DNA of 64,000 nt, taken from positions 1 to 64,000 of the forward strand of contig NZ_JOFH01000027.1 in NCBI RefSeq assembly GCF_000721235.1, in the 5' to 3' direction. The position numbers and the translations under genes are program-made. The notes beneath the pieces are model-generated. The model saw only the letters and a list, made by a program, of their open reading frames with translations, had not been told where the DNA came from and ran no database searches. How positions within the stretch are numbered: position 1 is the first letter of the stretch; every line of letters starts with the position of its first letter. Below, piece by piece: positions 45,123-54,103 of this stretch. Origin of the DNA: Streptomyces olivaceus. Lineage in GTDB: Bacteria > Actinomycetota > Actinomycetes > Streptomycetales > Streptomycetaceae.

Positions 45123-46409
45123 TCACGGAGATCGGGGGAGCACGGCAGGTCCGAGCCAGCGGCATGCGGCGAGCGCGAGCTCGAGGTCGAACCGGTCCTC
45201 CTCAAGCGGCCGCCCTCGCAGCCGCACCGCTTTGTCCACCCGGTACTTGACCGTGTTCTTGTGCAGGTGAACCTTCGCAGCGGTTGCGACGAAGCTCTGG
45301 TTCTCCTGGAGGAAGACGGTGAGTGTCTCACGCAGCCGCCCGACACCTTCGTCGTCCTGCGCCAGCCCCCCGAGCATCGATGTGACGAGGTCGCGGGCGA
45401 TCGTGAGGTCGCCTGCGAGGATCGCGGCCGCCCGGAGTCCGGGGGCCGTGAACGAGGTGATCCGGTGGGCCCGATCAGCTCCGATGACGGCGACCTGGTG
45501 AGCCTGCAATGCCTGACGATGTGTCGCGCGGAAGCCCGCCGGTCCCGTCCCGACCGCGCCGATCGCCGCCTTCACCTCGCCCCCGGCCCCACCAAGACTC
45601 CGGGCCAAGCGATTGAGGTCGATGCTCGCCCCTGCGGGCAGCGGCACCCAGCCCCAGCCGAGCGAGCGGTCCTGCGGGACGAACAGCGGCGAGCCCTCCG
45701 AACCAACCTCCTGGGCTATCTCGCCGGTCAGCTGCCCAAGACGCTCCAGCGGTCCCGTCGAGGCCATCCGCTCATCCGCCCAGAGGACGAGTCCAAGGTG
45801 TTCCTGGCGGAGTCGGTAGCCAAGTACCTGCTCCGCCGCGGCCACGTCCACCTCCTCGCCGGCGAGGAGCGCGCTCAGCGTGGCCGCGCGGATCGTGCTG
45901 CGATTCGCCAGCCACCGCTCCCGCTCGGTCTCGTACTCCGCCACGACCAGCTCGGAAACCCGGTCGATGTAGGCGAAGGCGGCTTCCTGAAGCAACTGCA
46001 ACGCCGCGAAGGAGATCCTGCCGTCCGGCTCGACGACGGCCAGCTCCCCGGCCACCCACTCAAGGGCGCGCCGATGACCGAGGCGGTATGCCCGCAGCAG
46101 GGCGTTCGAGGAGATCTCGCGCTGCGCAAGGCGTCGTGCGTACTCGACGGCCGGCCATGGTGCCTCCACCGTGTCGACCGGAACCCCGTACCGCGCGATG
46201 TGGAAGAACGTCTTCACGTTGCTCTCCACACTCGCGTAGAGGAGGTCGAGCATCAGCTGGTCCCCGCGAAGCTCCGAGATCGACTCGGCGAGCTCGACCT
46301 GCAGCACGCGCGCCACGTCGTCGAGTTGCGCGCTCGTGGCCGCGGCGATGCCGGCGACGCGGGCGGCCGCGCGGCGGGCGATCTCCTCGCCGTTCGCCGA
46401 GGGATCCAT
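45123..46409 (-). CDS. PucR/CdaR-family transcriptional regulator
   Basis: This 428-residue protein has an N-terminal RsbRD-like sensor region, a GGDEF-like middle part and a C-terminal PucR helix-turn-helix (ETLTVFLQENQSFVATAAKV, then HLHKNTVKYRVDKA). Regulators of this type usually control the divergent neighbour. Here that is the DUF3556 operon, across a 261-bp gap, and possibly the alpha/beta hydrolase gene downstream. Confidence 0.9.
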   Translation of the reverse strand: MDPSANGEEIARRAAARVAGIAAATSAQLDDVARVLQVELAESISELRGDQLMLDLLYASVESNVKTFFHIARYGVPVDTVEAPWPAVEYARRLAQREISSNALLRAYRLGHRRALEWVAGELAVVEPDGRISFAALQLLQEAAFAYIDRVSELVVAEYETERERWLANRSTIRAATLSALLAGEEVDVAAAEQVLGYRLRQEHLGLVLWADERMASTGPLERLGQLTGEIAQEVGSEGSPLFVPQDRSLGWGWVPLPAGASIDLNRLARSLGGAGGEVKAAIGAVGTGPAGFRATHRQALQAHQVAVIGADRAHRITSFTAPGLRAAAILAGDLTIARDLVTSMLGGLAQDDEGVGRLRETLTVFLQENQSFVATAAKVHLHKNTVKYRVDKAVRLRGRPLEEDRFDLELALAACRWLGPAVLPRSP

Positions 46410-46670
46410 GGTCGGCCTTTCGTCGTGCGTCGGTCCCCGGGCACAGGTGCGCGGCGGGCTCTTGGGTTGTCACTACCGGAACAGCAGCGTACGGAGCCCA
46501 ATGCTTACCAGCTCTTTTGGTTCGCGCGCACAGTGTCCCAGGTCTCACCGGCTTCTAGAGTCCGTGCTTCCGGATCGCGTGACGCGGCCCCGGATGCCGA
46601 CGGCGTGCCAACGCCGGCAGGGCAGCGACTCATGCGTGCCGCCCGGACGACCCTCCACGAGGAGCACCCA
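46410..46670. promoter_or_regulatory. Divergent promoter region between PucR-type regulator and DUF3556 operon
   Basis: These 261 bp separate the divergent regulator and DUF3556 genes and should hold both promoters. No clear operator palindrome was found by eye. Confidence 0.5.
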
Positions 46671-48509
46671 TTGGGATTCATCAACCCGTCGCCGCAGCCG
46701 GTCGAGCCGGCGGTCTTCCTGAGGCTTCCCCTGCGCGAACGCGTTCGCATCCTCTGCACCCACTGGGTCGACGACGGGTTCGGCACACCGCGCGTGCTGC
46801 ACATCGTCTACCTCGTCAAGATGCTCGGCCTCTACTTCGGTGTCGGCATCTGGATCGCGTCGGTGACGTCCGGGATCGAGCTCAGTGACGTCGGCTCCTG
46901 GTACCGCAACATCATCGTGTACCAGAAGCTGGCCGTGTGGCTGATGCTGCTTGAGGTGATCGGACTCGGCGGTGCGTTCGGCCCCCTGTGCGGCCACTTC
47001 CGCCCGATGACAGGCAACATCCGGTACTGGATCCGTCCCGGCACCATACGCATGGCGCCTTGGGGCAACCGCGTGCCGCTCACCGGCGGTGACGAGCGCA
47101 CCTGGTTCGACGTCGCGCTGTTCGTCGGGGTGCTGGCTAGCCTCGTCTACCCGCTGGCCGCGCGGGCCGAGCCCGTGCCGAGCGAGTTCCTGCCGGCGGG
47201 CACCGGCGCGCAGGAACTCATCGCGCCGCACTACTTCCTCCCGGTTCTCGTCCTCATGCCCCTGATGGGCCTGCGCGACAAGGTCGTCTTCCTGGCCGGC
47301 CGGTCCGAGCAGTACCTGCCGATCATGCTGTTCTCCGCACTGATGGGGAGCATCGGCGGCATGGTGGACTTCATCGACCTCGTTGTGGTGTTCAAGATCG
47401 TGATCTGTGTCGTGTGGATCGGCGCCGGCGTGTCCAAGTTCGGTGCCCACTTCGAGAACGTCGTGCCGCCGATGGTCTCCAACAGCCCGGCCATGCCAGG
47501 ACGAGCCGTCAAGCGTCTGCACTACCGGGACGCTCCGAACGATCTGCGTCCCTCCCGCGTCGCCTGGTTCACGGCGCACGTCGGCGGCACCGGGGTCGAG
47601 ATCATCGTCCCGATCACCCTGCTGCTGACGACGAGCGCGACCGTGGCGCTGATCGGCGCGCTGTGCATGCTGGCCTTCCACATCTTCATCACCTCGACCT
47701 TCCCGCTCGCCGTTCCACTGGAGTGGAATGTCTTCTTCGGGTTCATCGCGATCGTCCTGTGGGTCGGGTTCGATCCCGGCACGTACAACATCTGGAACTT
47801 CTCCGGGCCGCTGCTGCTCGTCCCGGTCTTCGCGCTGCTGATGTTCGGGCCGGTTCTGGGCAACCTGCGTCCCGACCTCGTCTCCTTCCTGCCCTCCATG
47901 CGCCAGTACGCGGGGAACTGGGCCTCGGCCGTGTGGGCGATGAAGCCCGGTGTGGAGGAGCGGCTCAACGAACTGCCCGGGGTGGAGAACCAGATCGACC
48001 AGCTGCAGCGCATGATCCCGACTCCGTACGAGCGTGACGATGCCGAGATGACGTTGCAGAAGGCACTCGCCTGGCGCTCGATGCACAGCCAGGGGCGTGG
48101 CTTGTTCTCGCTCCTGTACGCGCACCTGGCCGACATCGAGACACGCACCGTCCGCGAGGGCGAGTTCGTGTGCAACACCGTCCTCGGCTTCAACTTCGGC
48201 GACGGCCACATGCATGACGCCCGCCTCGTCGCTGCCGTGCAGAAGCGCCTCGGCCTCGAGCCCGGCGACCTGGTCGTGGTCTGGGTCGAGTCCCAGCCCA
48301 TCCACCGGCGCACCCAGCAGTATCAGGTGGTCGACGCCGCGCTGGGCATCGTCGAGCGGGGCACCTGGAAGGTCGCCGACTGCGTGGCGGAGCAGCCGTG
48401 GCTACCCAACGGTCCCGTCCCGCTGGACGTCACCTGGACCGCCGCCGGCTACCACCGTCGGCAGACCCTGGAAGCGAACCCGAACCGTCCCGACGAGACA
48501 TCCGCCTGA
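46671..48509 (+). CDS. DUF3556 multi-pass membrane protein
   Basis: This protein has about 612 residues. I take TTG 46671 as the start: GAGGAG lies 6 nt upstream, and the protein then begins (M)GFINPSPQ, matching the usual MGFL-P start of the family; ATG 46632 would add 13 residues. It has roughly ten hydrophobic segments, with conserved patches RVRILCTHWVDDGFGTP, YQKLAVWLMLLEVIGLGGAFGPL and YWIRPGTIR, and a soluble C-terminal part (GEFVCNTVLGFNFGDGHMHD). The family is common in mycobacteria and other actinobacteria and has no settled function. It heads an operon with an acyl-CoA ligase relic and a CrtI-like oxidoreductase, suggesting lipid or isoprenoid metabolism. Confidence 0.87.
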   Translation: MGFINPSPQPVEPAVFLRLPLRERVRILCTHWVDDGFGTPRVLHIVYLVKMLGLYFGVGIWIASVTSGIELSDVGSWYRNIIVYQKLAVWLMLLEVIGLGGAFGPLCGHFRPMTGNIRYWIRPGTIRMAPWGNRVPLTGGDERTWFDVALFVGVLASLVYPLAARAEPVPSEFLPAGTGAQELIAPHYFLPVLVLMPLMGLRDKVVFLAGRSEQYLPIMLFSALMGSIGGMVDFIDLVVVFKIVICVVWIGAGVSKFGAHFENVVPPMVSNSPAMPGRAVKRLHYRDAPNDLRPSRVAWFTAHVGGTGVEIIVPITLLLTTSATVALIGALCMLAFHIFITSTFPLAVPLEWNVFFGFIAIVLWVGFDPGTYNIWNFSGPLLLVPVFALLMFGPVLGNLRPDLVSFLPSMRQYAGNWASAVWAMKPGVEERLNELPGVENQIDQLQRMIPTPYERDDAEMTLQKALAWRSMHSQGRGLFSLLYAHLADIETRTVREGEFVCNTVLGFNFGDGHMHDARLVAAVQKRLGLEPGDLVVVWVESQPIHRRTQQYQVVDAALGIVERGTWKVADCVAEQPWLPNGPVPLDVTWTAAGYHRRQTLEANPNRPDETSA

Positions 48510-48544
48510 CCCCTCGCCGGCTGCCCCTCCTCGAAGGACGCCCC

Positions 48545-49405
48545 GTGCACCTCGCATCTCTTCCCTCAAAGCGCGCCTGCGCCCGGCCCGACAGTCTGTG
48601 TCTCTCCGACGAGACCGTCGGCACGCTGACCAACAAGGCCTTCGCGGCGCGGGTCGAGCCCGCGTCCCGCGTGCCGGCGGCGCACACCCTGGCCGGCGCT
48701 GAGGCCGAGTACCAGGTCGCCGACTCCGGCTCACGCGTACTTGTCACCCACGACGGTCTTTCACTGAAGGGCGTCACGCCACTCGCGCTCGAGGACCTCA
48801 CCGCGACCGGCGCAGGAGTCGACGTGGGCCCGGCCGCCCCGGACCTCGACGACCTGGAGCCGGGCACCAGCTCCCTGCGCCTCGTCGTCTGCGGAGCGGC
48901 TCCGATGCCGACCGCGCTCATCGGCCGGATCGAGGAACGCTTCGGCGTGGTGCTCGTGGAGGGCTACGGACTCTCCAAGGGCACCTGCGCCTCGACGAGC
49001 AATCCGCTCCACGGTGTCCGTAAGCCCGGCACGGTCGGCGTCGCCCTCCCCGGCCAGACGGTCGCCGTCATGGCCCCGGACGGCACCCTGGTGCCGCGCG
49101 GCGAGCGCGGCGAGGTCGTCATCCAGGGCCCCACGGTGATGCGCGGCTACCTCAACAGGCCGGAGGAGACCGCCGAGGCCCTCATAAACGGTCGGCTGCA
49201 CACCGGCGACGTCGGCGTCCTCGACGAGGGCGAACTCGTTGCGTTCCTGACACAGCGGATCGCGAAGTTCCAGCTGCCGGCCTCGGTGACCTTCATCGAC
49301 GAGGTGCCCGAGAACTCCCTCGGCAAGTCCGACAGACCGGGACTGCGCACCACCACCGCGTCCACGAGCGCCCGAGCGGCGGGCCCGGACAAGGAGACAT
49401 CGTGA
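48545..49405 (+). pseudogene. Acyl-CoA ligase gene with in-frame deletions
   Basis: The 286-codon frame from GTG 48545 is open but only about 55% of family length. It retains patches of an ANL ligase (LRLVVCGAAPMPTALIGRIE, FGVVLVEGYGLSKGT, GEVVIQGPTVMRGYLNRPEE, LHTGDVG, AKFQLPASVTFIDEVP). The ATP-binding TSGTTGxPKG loop, the segment before it, and the hinge with the catalytic Lys region are missing, with junctions at about codons 45, 105 and 235. It should not adenylate anything. It overlaps the oxidoreductase gene by 4 nt, so it may persist because it keeps that gene translated. Confidence 0.75.
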
Positions 49406-50826
49406 CGACGGCTGTCGTCGTCGGCAGCGGTCCCAACGGCCTCGCAGCCGCGCTCGTACTGGCTGACGCCGGGGTCCGGGTGCGCGTCATCGAGGCTGCC
49501 GACACCCTGGGGGGCGGCACTCGCTCGGCGGAACTGACCCTTCCGGGGCTCGTGCACGACGTGTGCGCGGCGATCCACCCACTGGCGATCACCACGCGGT
49601 TCTCCAAGGCGTTCGACCTCGCCGAGCACGGCTTGTCGTGGGTGGAGCCGCCAGTGCAGTACTCCCACCCGCTCGACCACGGACGCGGCGCCGCCGCCTA
49701 CCGCTCCATCGAGGAGACCGGCCGTCACCTCGGCGGCCGCGACGGCCGCATCTGGACCCGCGTCTTCGGCTCGCTGAACGACCGTTTCGACACGATCGCC
49801 GACGAGTTCCTGCAACCGGTGCTCCACATACCCAGGCATCCGCTCCACCTCGTCCGTTTCGGACTGTACGCCGGGCAACCCGCCTCGCTCCTGGCCCGAC
49901 GCTGGCACCAGGACGAGGCGCGCGCTCTGCTCGCCGGGCTCGCCGCACACGCCTTCCGCCCGCTCGACGCCCTCGCGTCCTCGGCCATCGGCGTGGCGCT
50001 CGGCACCGCCGCCCACCGGTACGGCTGGGGTGCCGCCGTCGGCGGCTCGGCCGCCATCTCCACGGCGATGATCGCCGCAGCCACGCAGCGGGGCGTGCTG
50101 TTCGAGACCGGACGCACCGTCACCGGCCTTGACGAGCTCGGACCCCTCGACCTCGTCATGCTCGACACCGCTCCCGGCGCCGCGGCCGACATCATCGGCA
50201 ACCGACTCCCACGGCACGTCGCACGCGCGTACCGCGCCTACCGCCACGGCCCGGGCGCCTTCAAGGTCGACTTCGCCGTGGAGGGCGGTGTGCCGTGGAC
50301 ACATGAGCCGAGCCGACACGCCGGCACGGTGCACGTCGGCGGGACGTTCGAGGAGATCGCGTCGGCCGAGGCGACCGTCGCCGGTGGCCGCATGCCGGAC
50401 CGGCCTTTCGTCCTGGCCGCGCAGCAGTACGTCGCCGACCCGTCGCGGTCCGCCGACGACGTGCACCCGTTCTACGCCTACGCCCACGTGCCGGCCGGCT
50501 ACACCGGAGACGCGACGGAGGCGATCGTCGCCCAGATCGAGCGCTTCGCGCCCGGTTTTCGCGACCGCATCCGTGGCACGGCCGTGTGCAGCACCACCGA
50601 GATGTCCCGGAGGAACGCCAACTACGTCGGCGGCGACATCGTGTCGGGCTCCAACGACCCGCTGCAGCTCGTGTTCCGCCCCCGCGTCACGCTGCACCCC
50701 TACGCCACCGGGGTCGACGGGGTCTTCATCTGCTCGGCCGCCACGCCCCCCGGAGCCGGTGCACACGGCATGTCGGGCTACTGGGCCGCACAGGCCGCCC
50801 TGCGCAAGGTCGCCGCAGCAAGGTAG
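49402..50826 (+). CDS. FAD-dependent oxidoreductase, phytoene desaturase (CrtI)-like
   Basis: This 474-residue protein starts at GTG 49402 with the dinucleotide-binding motif VVVGSGPNGLAAALVLADAG and the second-strand VRVIEAADTLGGGTRS, the CrtI/amine-oxidase pattern. The C-terminal FAD-contact region ATGVDGVFICSAATPPGAGAHGMSGYWAA is present. Such proteins oxidise or saturate polyprenoid or lipid chains; the substrate here is unknown. It is the last gene of the DUF3556 operon and is translationally coupled to the ligase relic. Confidence 0.9.
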   Translation: MTTAVVVGSGPNGLAAALVLADAGVRVRVIEAADTLGGGTRSAELTLPGLVHDVCAAIHPLAITTRFSKAFDLAEHGLSWVEPPVQYSHPLDHGRGAAAYRSIEETGRHLGGRDGRIWTRVFGSLNDRFDTIADEFLQPVLHIPRHPLHLVRFGLYAGQPASLLARRWHQDEARALLAGLAAHAFRPLDALASSAIGVALGTAAHRYGWGAAVGGSAAISTAMIAAATQRGVLFETGRTVTGLDELGPLDLVMLDTAPGAAADIIGNRLPRHVARAYRAYRHGPGAFKVDFAVEGGVPWTHEPSRHAGTVHVGGTFEEIASAEATVAGGRMPDRPFVLAAQQYVADPSRSADDVHPFYAYAHVPAGYTGDATEAIVAQIERFAPGFRDRIRGTAVCSTTEMSRRNANYVGGDIVSGSNDPLQLVFRPRVTLHPYATGVDGVFICSAATPPGAGAHGMSGYWAAQAALRKVAAAR

Positions 50827-50892
50827 CGGCGCCCTGCCAGGACCGGGCCGGGTTGAAGGCCGACGACGTCCTGGCCGAGCTGATGGACAGCG

Positions 50893-51060
50893 ATGGGTCT
50901 TCTGGTGCCGGCGATCGAGCGGTCCCGGGCCAACCCGTCCGGAACCGAGTTGTATCCCACGCTGCACGAGAAGTCCGCGGCATTGCTGCACTCCGCGCCC
51001 TGCAATCACGTGTTGATCGACGGCGTCCACCACCCGAGCCCCGCGCCACCCGTCAGGATG
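50893..51060 (+). pseudogene. Doc/Fic-family toxin fragment
   Basis: One frame reads GTELYPTLHEKSAALLHSAP and then CNHVLIDG, matching the central helix of Doc toxins just before the catalytic HxFx(D/N)GNKR motif (usual wording: YPTLxEKAAALLHSLxRNHALxDGNKR). The catalytic GNKR and everything after it are lost (here GVHHPS). The rest of the 319-bp gap between the oxidoreductase and TetR genes holds nothing else recognisable. Confidence 0.66.
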
Positions 51061-51145
51061 CACAGCTGCACCCGGCCAGGGAGTTCGCGGCGACCTCGCG
51101 GCCGCGGGGCTCGCGACGGTGCCGGTGTGCAGGCGTGCGGGTGAG

Positions 51146-51784
51146 TCACGTCTCCAGCCGGGCGGCGATCCCGTCGAGGACCATGCCGAGGAGCCGTTCG
51201 AACCGCCGGTCGCCGTCGTCTCGGAGGTGTCCGGCTTCCTTGACCAGTGACGCACCTTCGCCGAGCCAGGCGTCGCGCCGGTCGATCGAGTAGCGCGACG
51301 GATCGTCCTCGGCGGCCTGGCGCCTCTCCTGCTCCTCGATGACGAAGCCGACGGCGAACGCTGTGACCAGGTCGATCGCGTCGTCCGCGTCGGCGGGCTT
51401 CCAGCCGGACGCGGTCCAGCGTTCGAACAACGGCTCTTTCATGCGGACCACGTCCGGGTCGGTGATTCGGGTGCCGCTGAAGATGCGGGCGCCGTCGCGG
51501 TGGAGCAGGTACTCCGAGCGCAGCACGCGGGTGTAGGCGGCGAGGTCGTCGCGCCACCCGTCGCCCGGCGGGACCGCGGCGAAGGCGCCGGCCACGCGGC
51601 GCATGACCTCGGTGGCCATCTCGTCGAGCAGCTCCTGCTTGTTGCGCACGTGCCAGTAGAGGGCGGAGGGACGGACGTCCAGCCGGGAGGCGAGTGCGCG
51701 GACGGTGACGGCGTCCATGCCCTGGTCGTCGAGGAGTTCGAGCGCCGCCGTGACGATCTGCTCCCGGGTGATGCCCTTGTTCAT
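51146..51784 (-). CDS. TetR-family repressor
   Basis: This 212-residue protein has the N-terminal helix-turn-helix (ITREQIVTAALELLDDQGMD, then VTVRALASRLDVRPSALYWHV) of the TetR/TetR_C type (TetR_C-like ligand domain). The start is ATG 51784. It is divergent from an alcohol dehydrogenase relic, with a 49-bp nested palindrome between the two genes that is its likely operator. The original ligand was probably related to the dehydrogenase substrate; since that gene is dead, the regulator may now control only itself or the FAD monooxygenases beyond. Confidence 0.9.
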   Translation of the reverse strand: MNKGITREQIVTAALELLDDQGMDAVTVRALASRLDVRPSALYWHVRNKQELLDEMATEVMRRVAGAFAAVPPGDGWRDDLAAYTRVLRSEYLLHRDGARIFSGTRITDPDVVRMKEPLFERWTASGWKPADADDAIDLVTAFAVGFVIEEQERRQAAEDDPSRYSIDRRDAWLGEGASLVKEAGHLRDDGDRRFERLLGMVLDGIAARLET

Positions 51785-51792
51785 GGTTGACA

Positions 51793-51841
51793 CCTTAACA
51801 GCGTTCAGGAATGCTGGACACAGCACTGAACTTAGTTAAGG
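51793..51841. promoter_or_regulatory. Nested palindromic operator for the TetR-type repressor
   Basis: Outer arms 51793-51808 and 51826-51841 (ccttaacagcgttcag against ctgaacttagttaagg) match at 13 of 16 positions as an inverted repeat centred on 51817. Inside it, tgctg/cagca (51812-51825) forms a second palindrome with the same centre to within 2 bp. It starts 8 bp from the repressor ATG and ends inside the ribosome site of the divergent gene, so binding would silence both. Confidence 0.78.
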
Positions 51842-51851
51842 AGTGCCCGTG

Positions 51852-52400
51852 ATGCGTGCTGCAGTCGTCACCGCGCCCGGTGCGTCGCCCGTCTGTGCCG
51901 ACTTGCCCGAGCCGACGGTCCCGCCCGGTTCCGCGCCCCCACACCTCGTCGGGGCCGGTCTGGACAACAACGCGCGCGGGCCGGCCACCTGGTGGCACTA
52001 CGGCCGCGGCCAGATGAGGTGTCCACCGGTACGGGCGACCGGTCTGCACCGACCGCGCGCGTCCGCCCTTCGGGACGACGGCCGAGCGGTCGGCCGCTCC
52101 CTTCCGGGCGGAGGTCTCGGCCGGGGGCGGCGGATCCGCTCGCGATCGCCGCGGGCATGAACCCTGGCCTGTCGGGCTGAATGTCCTCGCCGCGCGACGC
52201 GAGGCAGCGGGGACGTCGGGCACCGTGCCGGTGCCGGGCGCCACGGGGTGTCGGGCCCGTCGGACCGTGGTCGGCCGAGGAGATGCCCGCCGAGGCGGCC
52301 CGAGTCATGGCCCGCTTCGCCGACGGGTCCCGGCAACTGCCCGCACCGCGTCCCCGCTGAGCCCGGGCGGCCAGGCATCGGCACACACCGGCCGCAGCCG
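51852..52400 (+). pseudogene. Quinone oxidoreductase/zinc-type alcohol dehydrogenase pseudogene
   Basis: ATG 51852 has AAGGAG upstream and begins MRAAVVTAPGASPVCADLPE, then PTVPPG, the usual N-terminus of this family. The match then jumps between frames: RARPPFGTTAERSAAPFRAE in one, DPLAIAAGMNPGLSG in another, and GTVPVPGATG (the nucleotide-binding loop) again in a different one. At least two frameshifts and large deletions make it non-functional. It is the natural divergent partner of the TetR gene. Confidence 0.75.
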
Positions 52401-52458
52401 CGCCGTCGTCGTGCCGGACTGAACCATCCATCAGAACGTGATCGGAGAAGGGAAAGCC

Positions 52459-53496
52459 ATGCAGAAGAGGGCACTAGTGGTGGGGCTCGGGATCGCGGGG
52501 ATGTCCGCGGCGATCGGGCTGCGCCGGGCCGGTTGGACGCCGGTGATCGTCGAACGGGCACCCGAGCGACGTACCGGGGGCTACTTCATCTTCATGTTCC
52601 CGGAGGGCGTGCAGGCCGCGGCCGACCTGGGGATCGCCGACCACCTGCACACCCGCAACCCGGAATGGCGACCGGGCGGGAACTCGTGGTCGGTGGATCG
52701 ACGGGGCAGGCGGAAGCCGGCTCTGGGATTGCTGGACACGCCCAGCGGGCTGGCAGCGGTGCTGCGCAGCGACATCGAGGCCGCGTTGTGGCAGGGCATC
52801 ACCGGCGACGGGGCGGAGGACCCGGTCGAGGTGCGGTTCGCGACCACTCCGGTCGAGATGACCGAGGGCGCCGGCGGGGTGCGGGTCCTGCTCGAGGACG
52901 CCGGCACCGGGAAGCAGTACCGCGAGGACTTCGACCTGGTGGTCGGCGCGGACGGGATGCGTTCGAGCGTGCGCCGGATGGTGTTCGGTCCGGACGAGGA
53001 CTACCTGGCGAACTGGAAGGCGATGATCTGCGCGTTCCAGTTGAAGGAGCAGGTGCCCACGTACGAGGCGAGCGACAGGGACTCCCTGGAAGAGGCCCCT
53101 GACCACGTGTTCGACTCGATCCACCAGGTGAAGATGGACCGGTGGAGCAAGGGGCGGGTCGTGCTGGTGGGTGACGCGGCCTGGTGCATGAACACCTACT
53201 CGGCCATGGGCTCCTCGTCCTCGCTGCGCGGCGGCGCCGCACTGGGTGTGGCCCTGCGGGAGCACCCCGGCGACCTCGCCGCCGCTCTGGACGCCTGGGA
53301 GACCGGCCTGCGTCCCTACATCACCAGCCAGCGGCGCTCCGCACGGATCAAGCAACAGCGGTTCGTACCGTCCAGCCGTCCGGTCCAGGTGCTGGTTTCG
53401 GGCGTTCTCGATGTGGTCCGCAGTGTCGTCCACCGCCGACTGGCAGCGGAGTTCACCGCGGCGGCGGCCGCTGTCCCGTCCGGCCCGGCGCGGTGA
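52459..53496 (+). CDS. FAD-dependent monooxygenase (PHBH-fold), copy 1, with internal deletion
   Basis: This 345-residue protein has VVGLGIAGMSAAIGLRRAGW (FAD Rossmann motif), DLVVGADGMRSSVRR (DG motif) and GRVVLVGDAAWCMN (GD motif), in the order of aromatic-ring hydroxylases. ATG 52459 follows GGAGAAGGGAAAGCC. Relative to copy 2 it lacks 50 nt between EASD and DSLEEAPDH, about 17 residues in the substrate domain, yet its frame is open. Typical homologues have ~380 residues. It may be active with altered specificity, or dead. It ends 5 bp before copy 2. Confidence 0.82.
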   Translation: MQKRALVVGLGIAGMSAAIGLRRAGWTPVIVERAPERRTGGYFIFMFPEGVQAAADLGIADHLHTRNPEWRPGGNSWSVDRRGRRKPALGLLDTPSGLAAVLRSDIEAALWQGITGDGAEDPVEVRFATTPVEMTEGAGGVRVLLEDAGTGKQYREDFDLVVGADGMRSSVRRMVFGPDEDYLANWKAMICAFQLKEQVPTYEASDRDSLEEAPDHVFDSIHQVKMDRWSKGRVVLVGDAAWCMNTYSAMGSSSSLRGGAALGVALREHPGDLAAALDAWETGLRPYITSQRRSARIKQQRFVPSSRPVQVLVSGVLDVVRSVVHRRLAAEFTAAAAAVPSGPAR

Positions 53497-54103
53497 CGGC
53501 CATGCGGAAGAGGGCGTTGGTGGTCGGGCTCGGGATCGCGGGGATGTCCGCGGCGATCGGGCTGCGCCGGGCCGGTTGGACGCCGGTGATCGTCGAACGG
53601 GCGCCCGAGCGGCGGACCGGGGGCTACTTCGTCGGGCTGTTCCCGGAGGGCCGGCAGGCCGCCGTCGACCTGGGCATCGCCGACCACCTGCACACCCGCA
53701 ACCCGGAAGGGGGAGCCGACGCGAAAGCGTGGTCGGTGGACCGCCGGGGCAGGCGCAGGCCGGCTCTGGGATTCCTGGACCAGCCCGGAGGGCCGGCAGC
53801 GGTGCTGCGCGGCGACATCGAGGCCGCGCTGTGGCAGAGCATCACGGGCGTCGAGGTGTGGTTCGGGACCGCTCCGGTCGCGATCACCGAGGGTCCTGCC
53901 GAGGTGCAGGTCCTGTTCGAGAACGCCGGCACCGGTGCCCGGTACAGCGAGAGCTTCGACCTGGTGGTCGGCGCGGACGGGATGCGTTCGAGCGTGCGCC
54001 GGACGGTGTTCGGTCCGGACGAGGACTACCTGGCGAACTGGAAGGCGATGATCTGCGCGTTCCAGTTGAAGGAGCAGGTGCCCACGTACGAGGCGAGCGA
54101 CAG
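52930..54103. repeat. Near-identical direct repeat within tandem monooxygenase genes
   Basis: Positions 52930-53078 and 53955-54103 (149 bp, offset 1025) differ at a single base, while the rest of the two genes is clearly more diverged. Both copies of the block end exactly at the site where copy 1 carries its deletion and copy 2 its frameshift. Confidence 0.85.
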
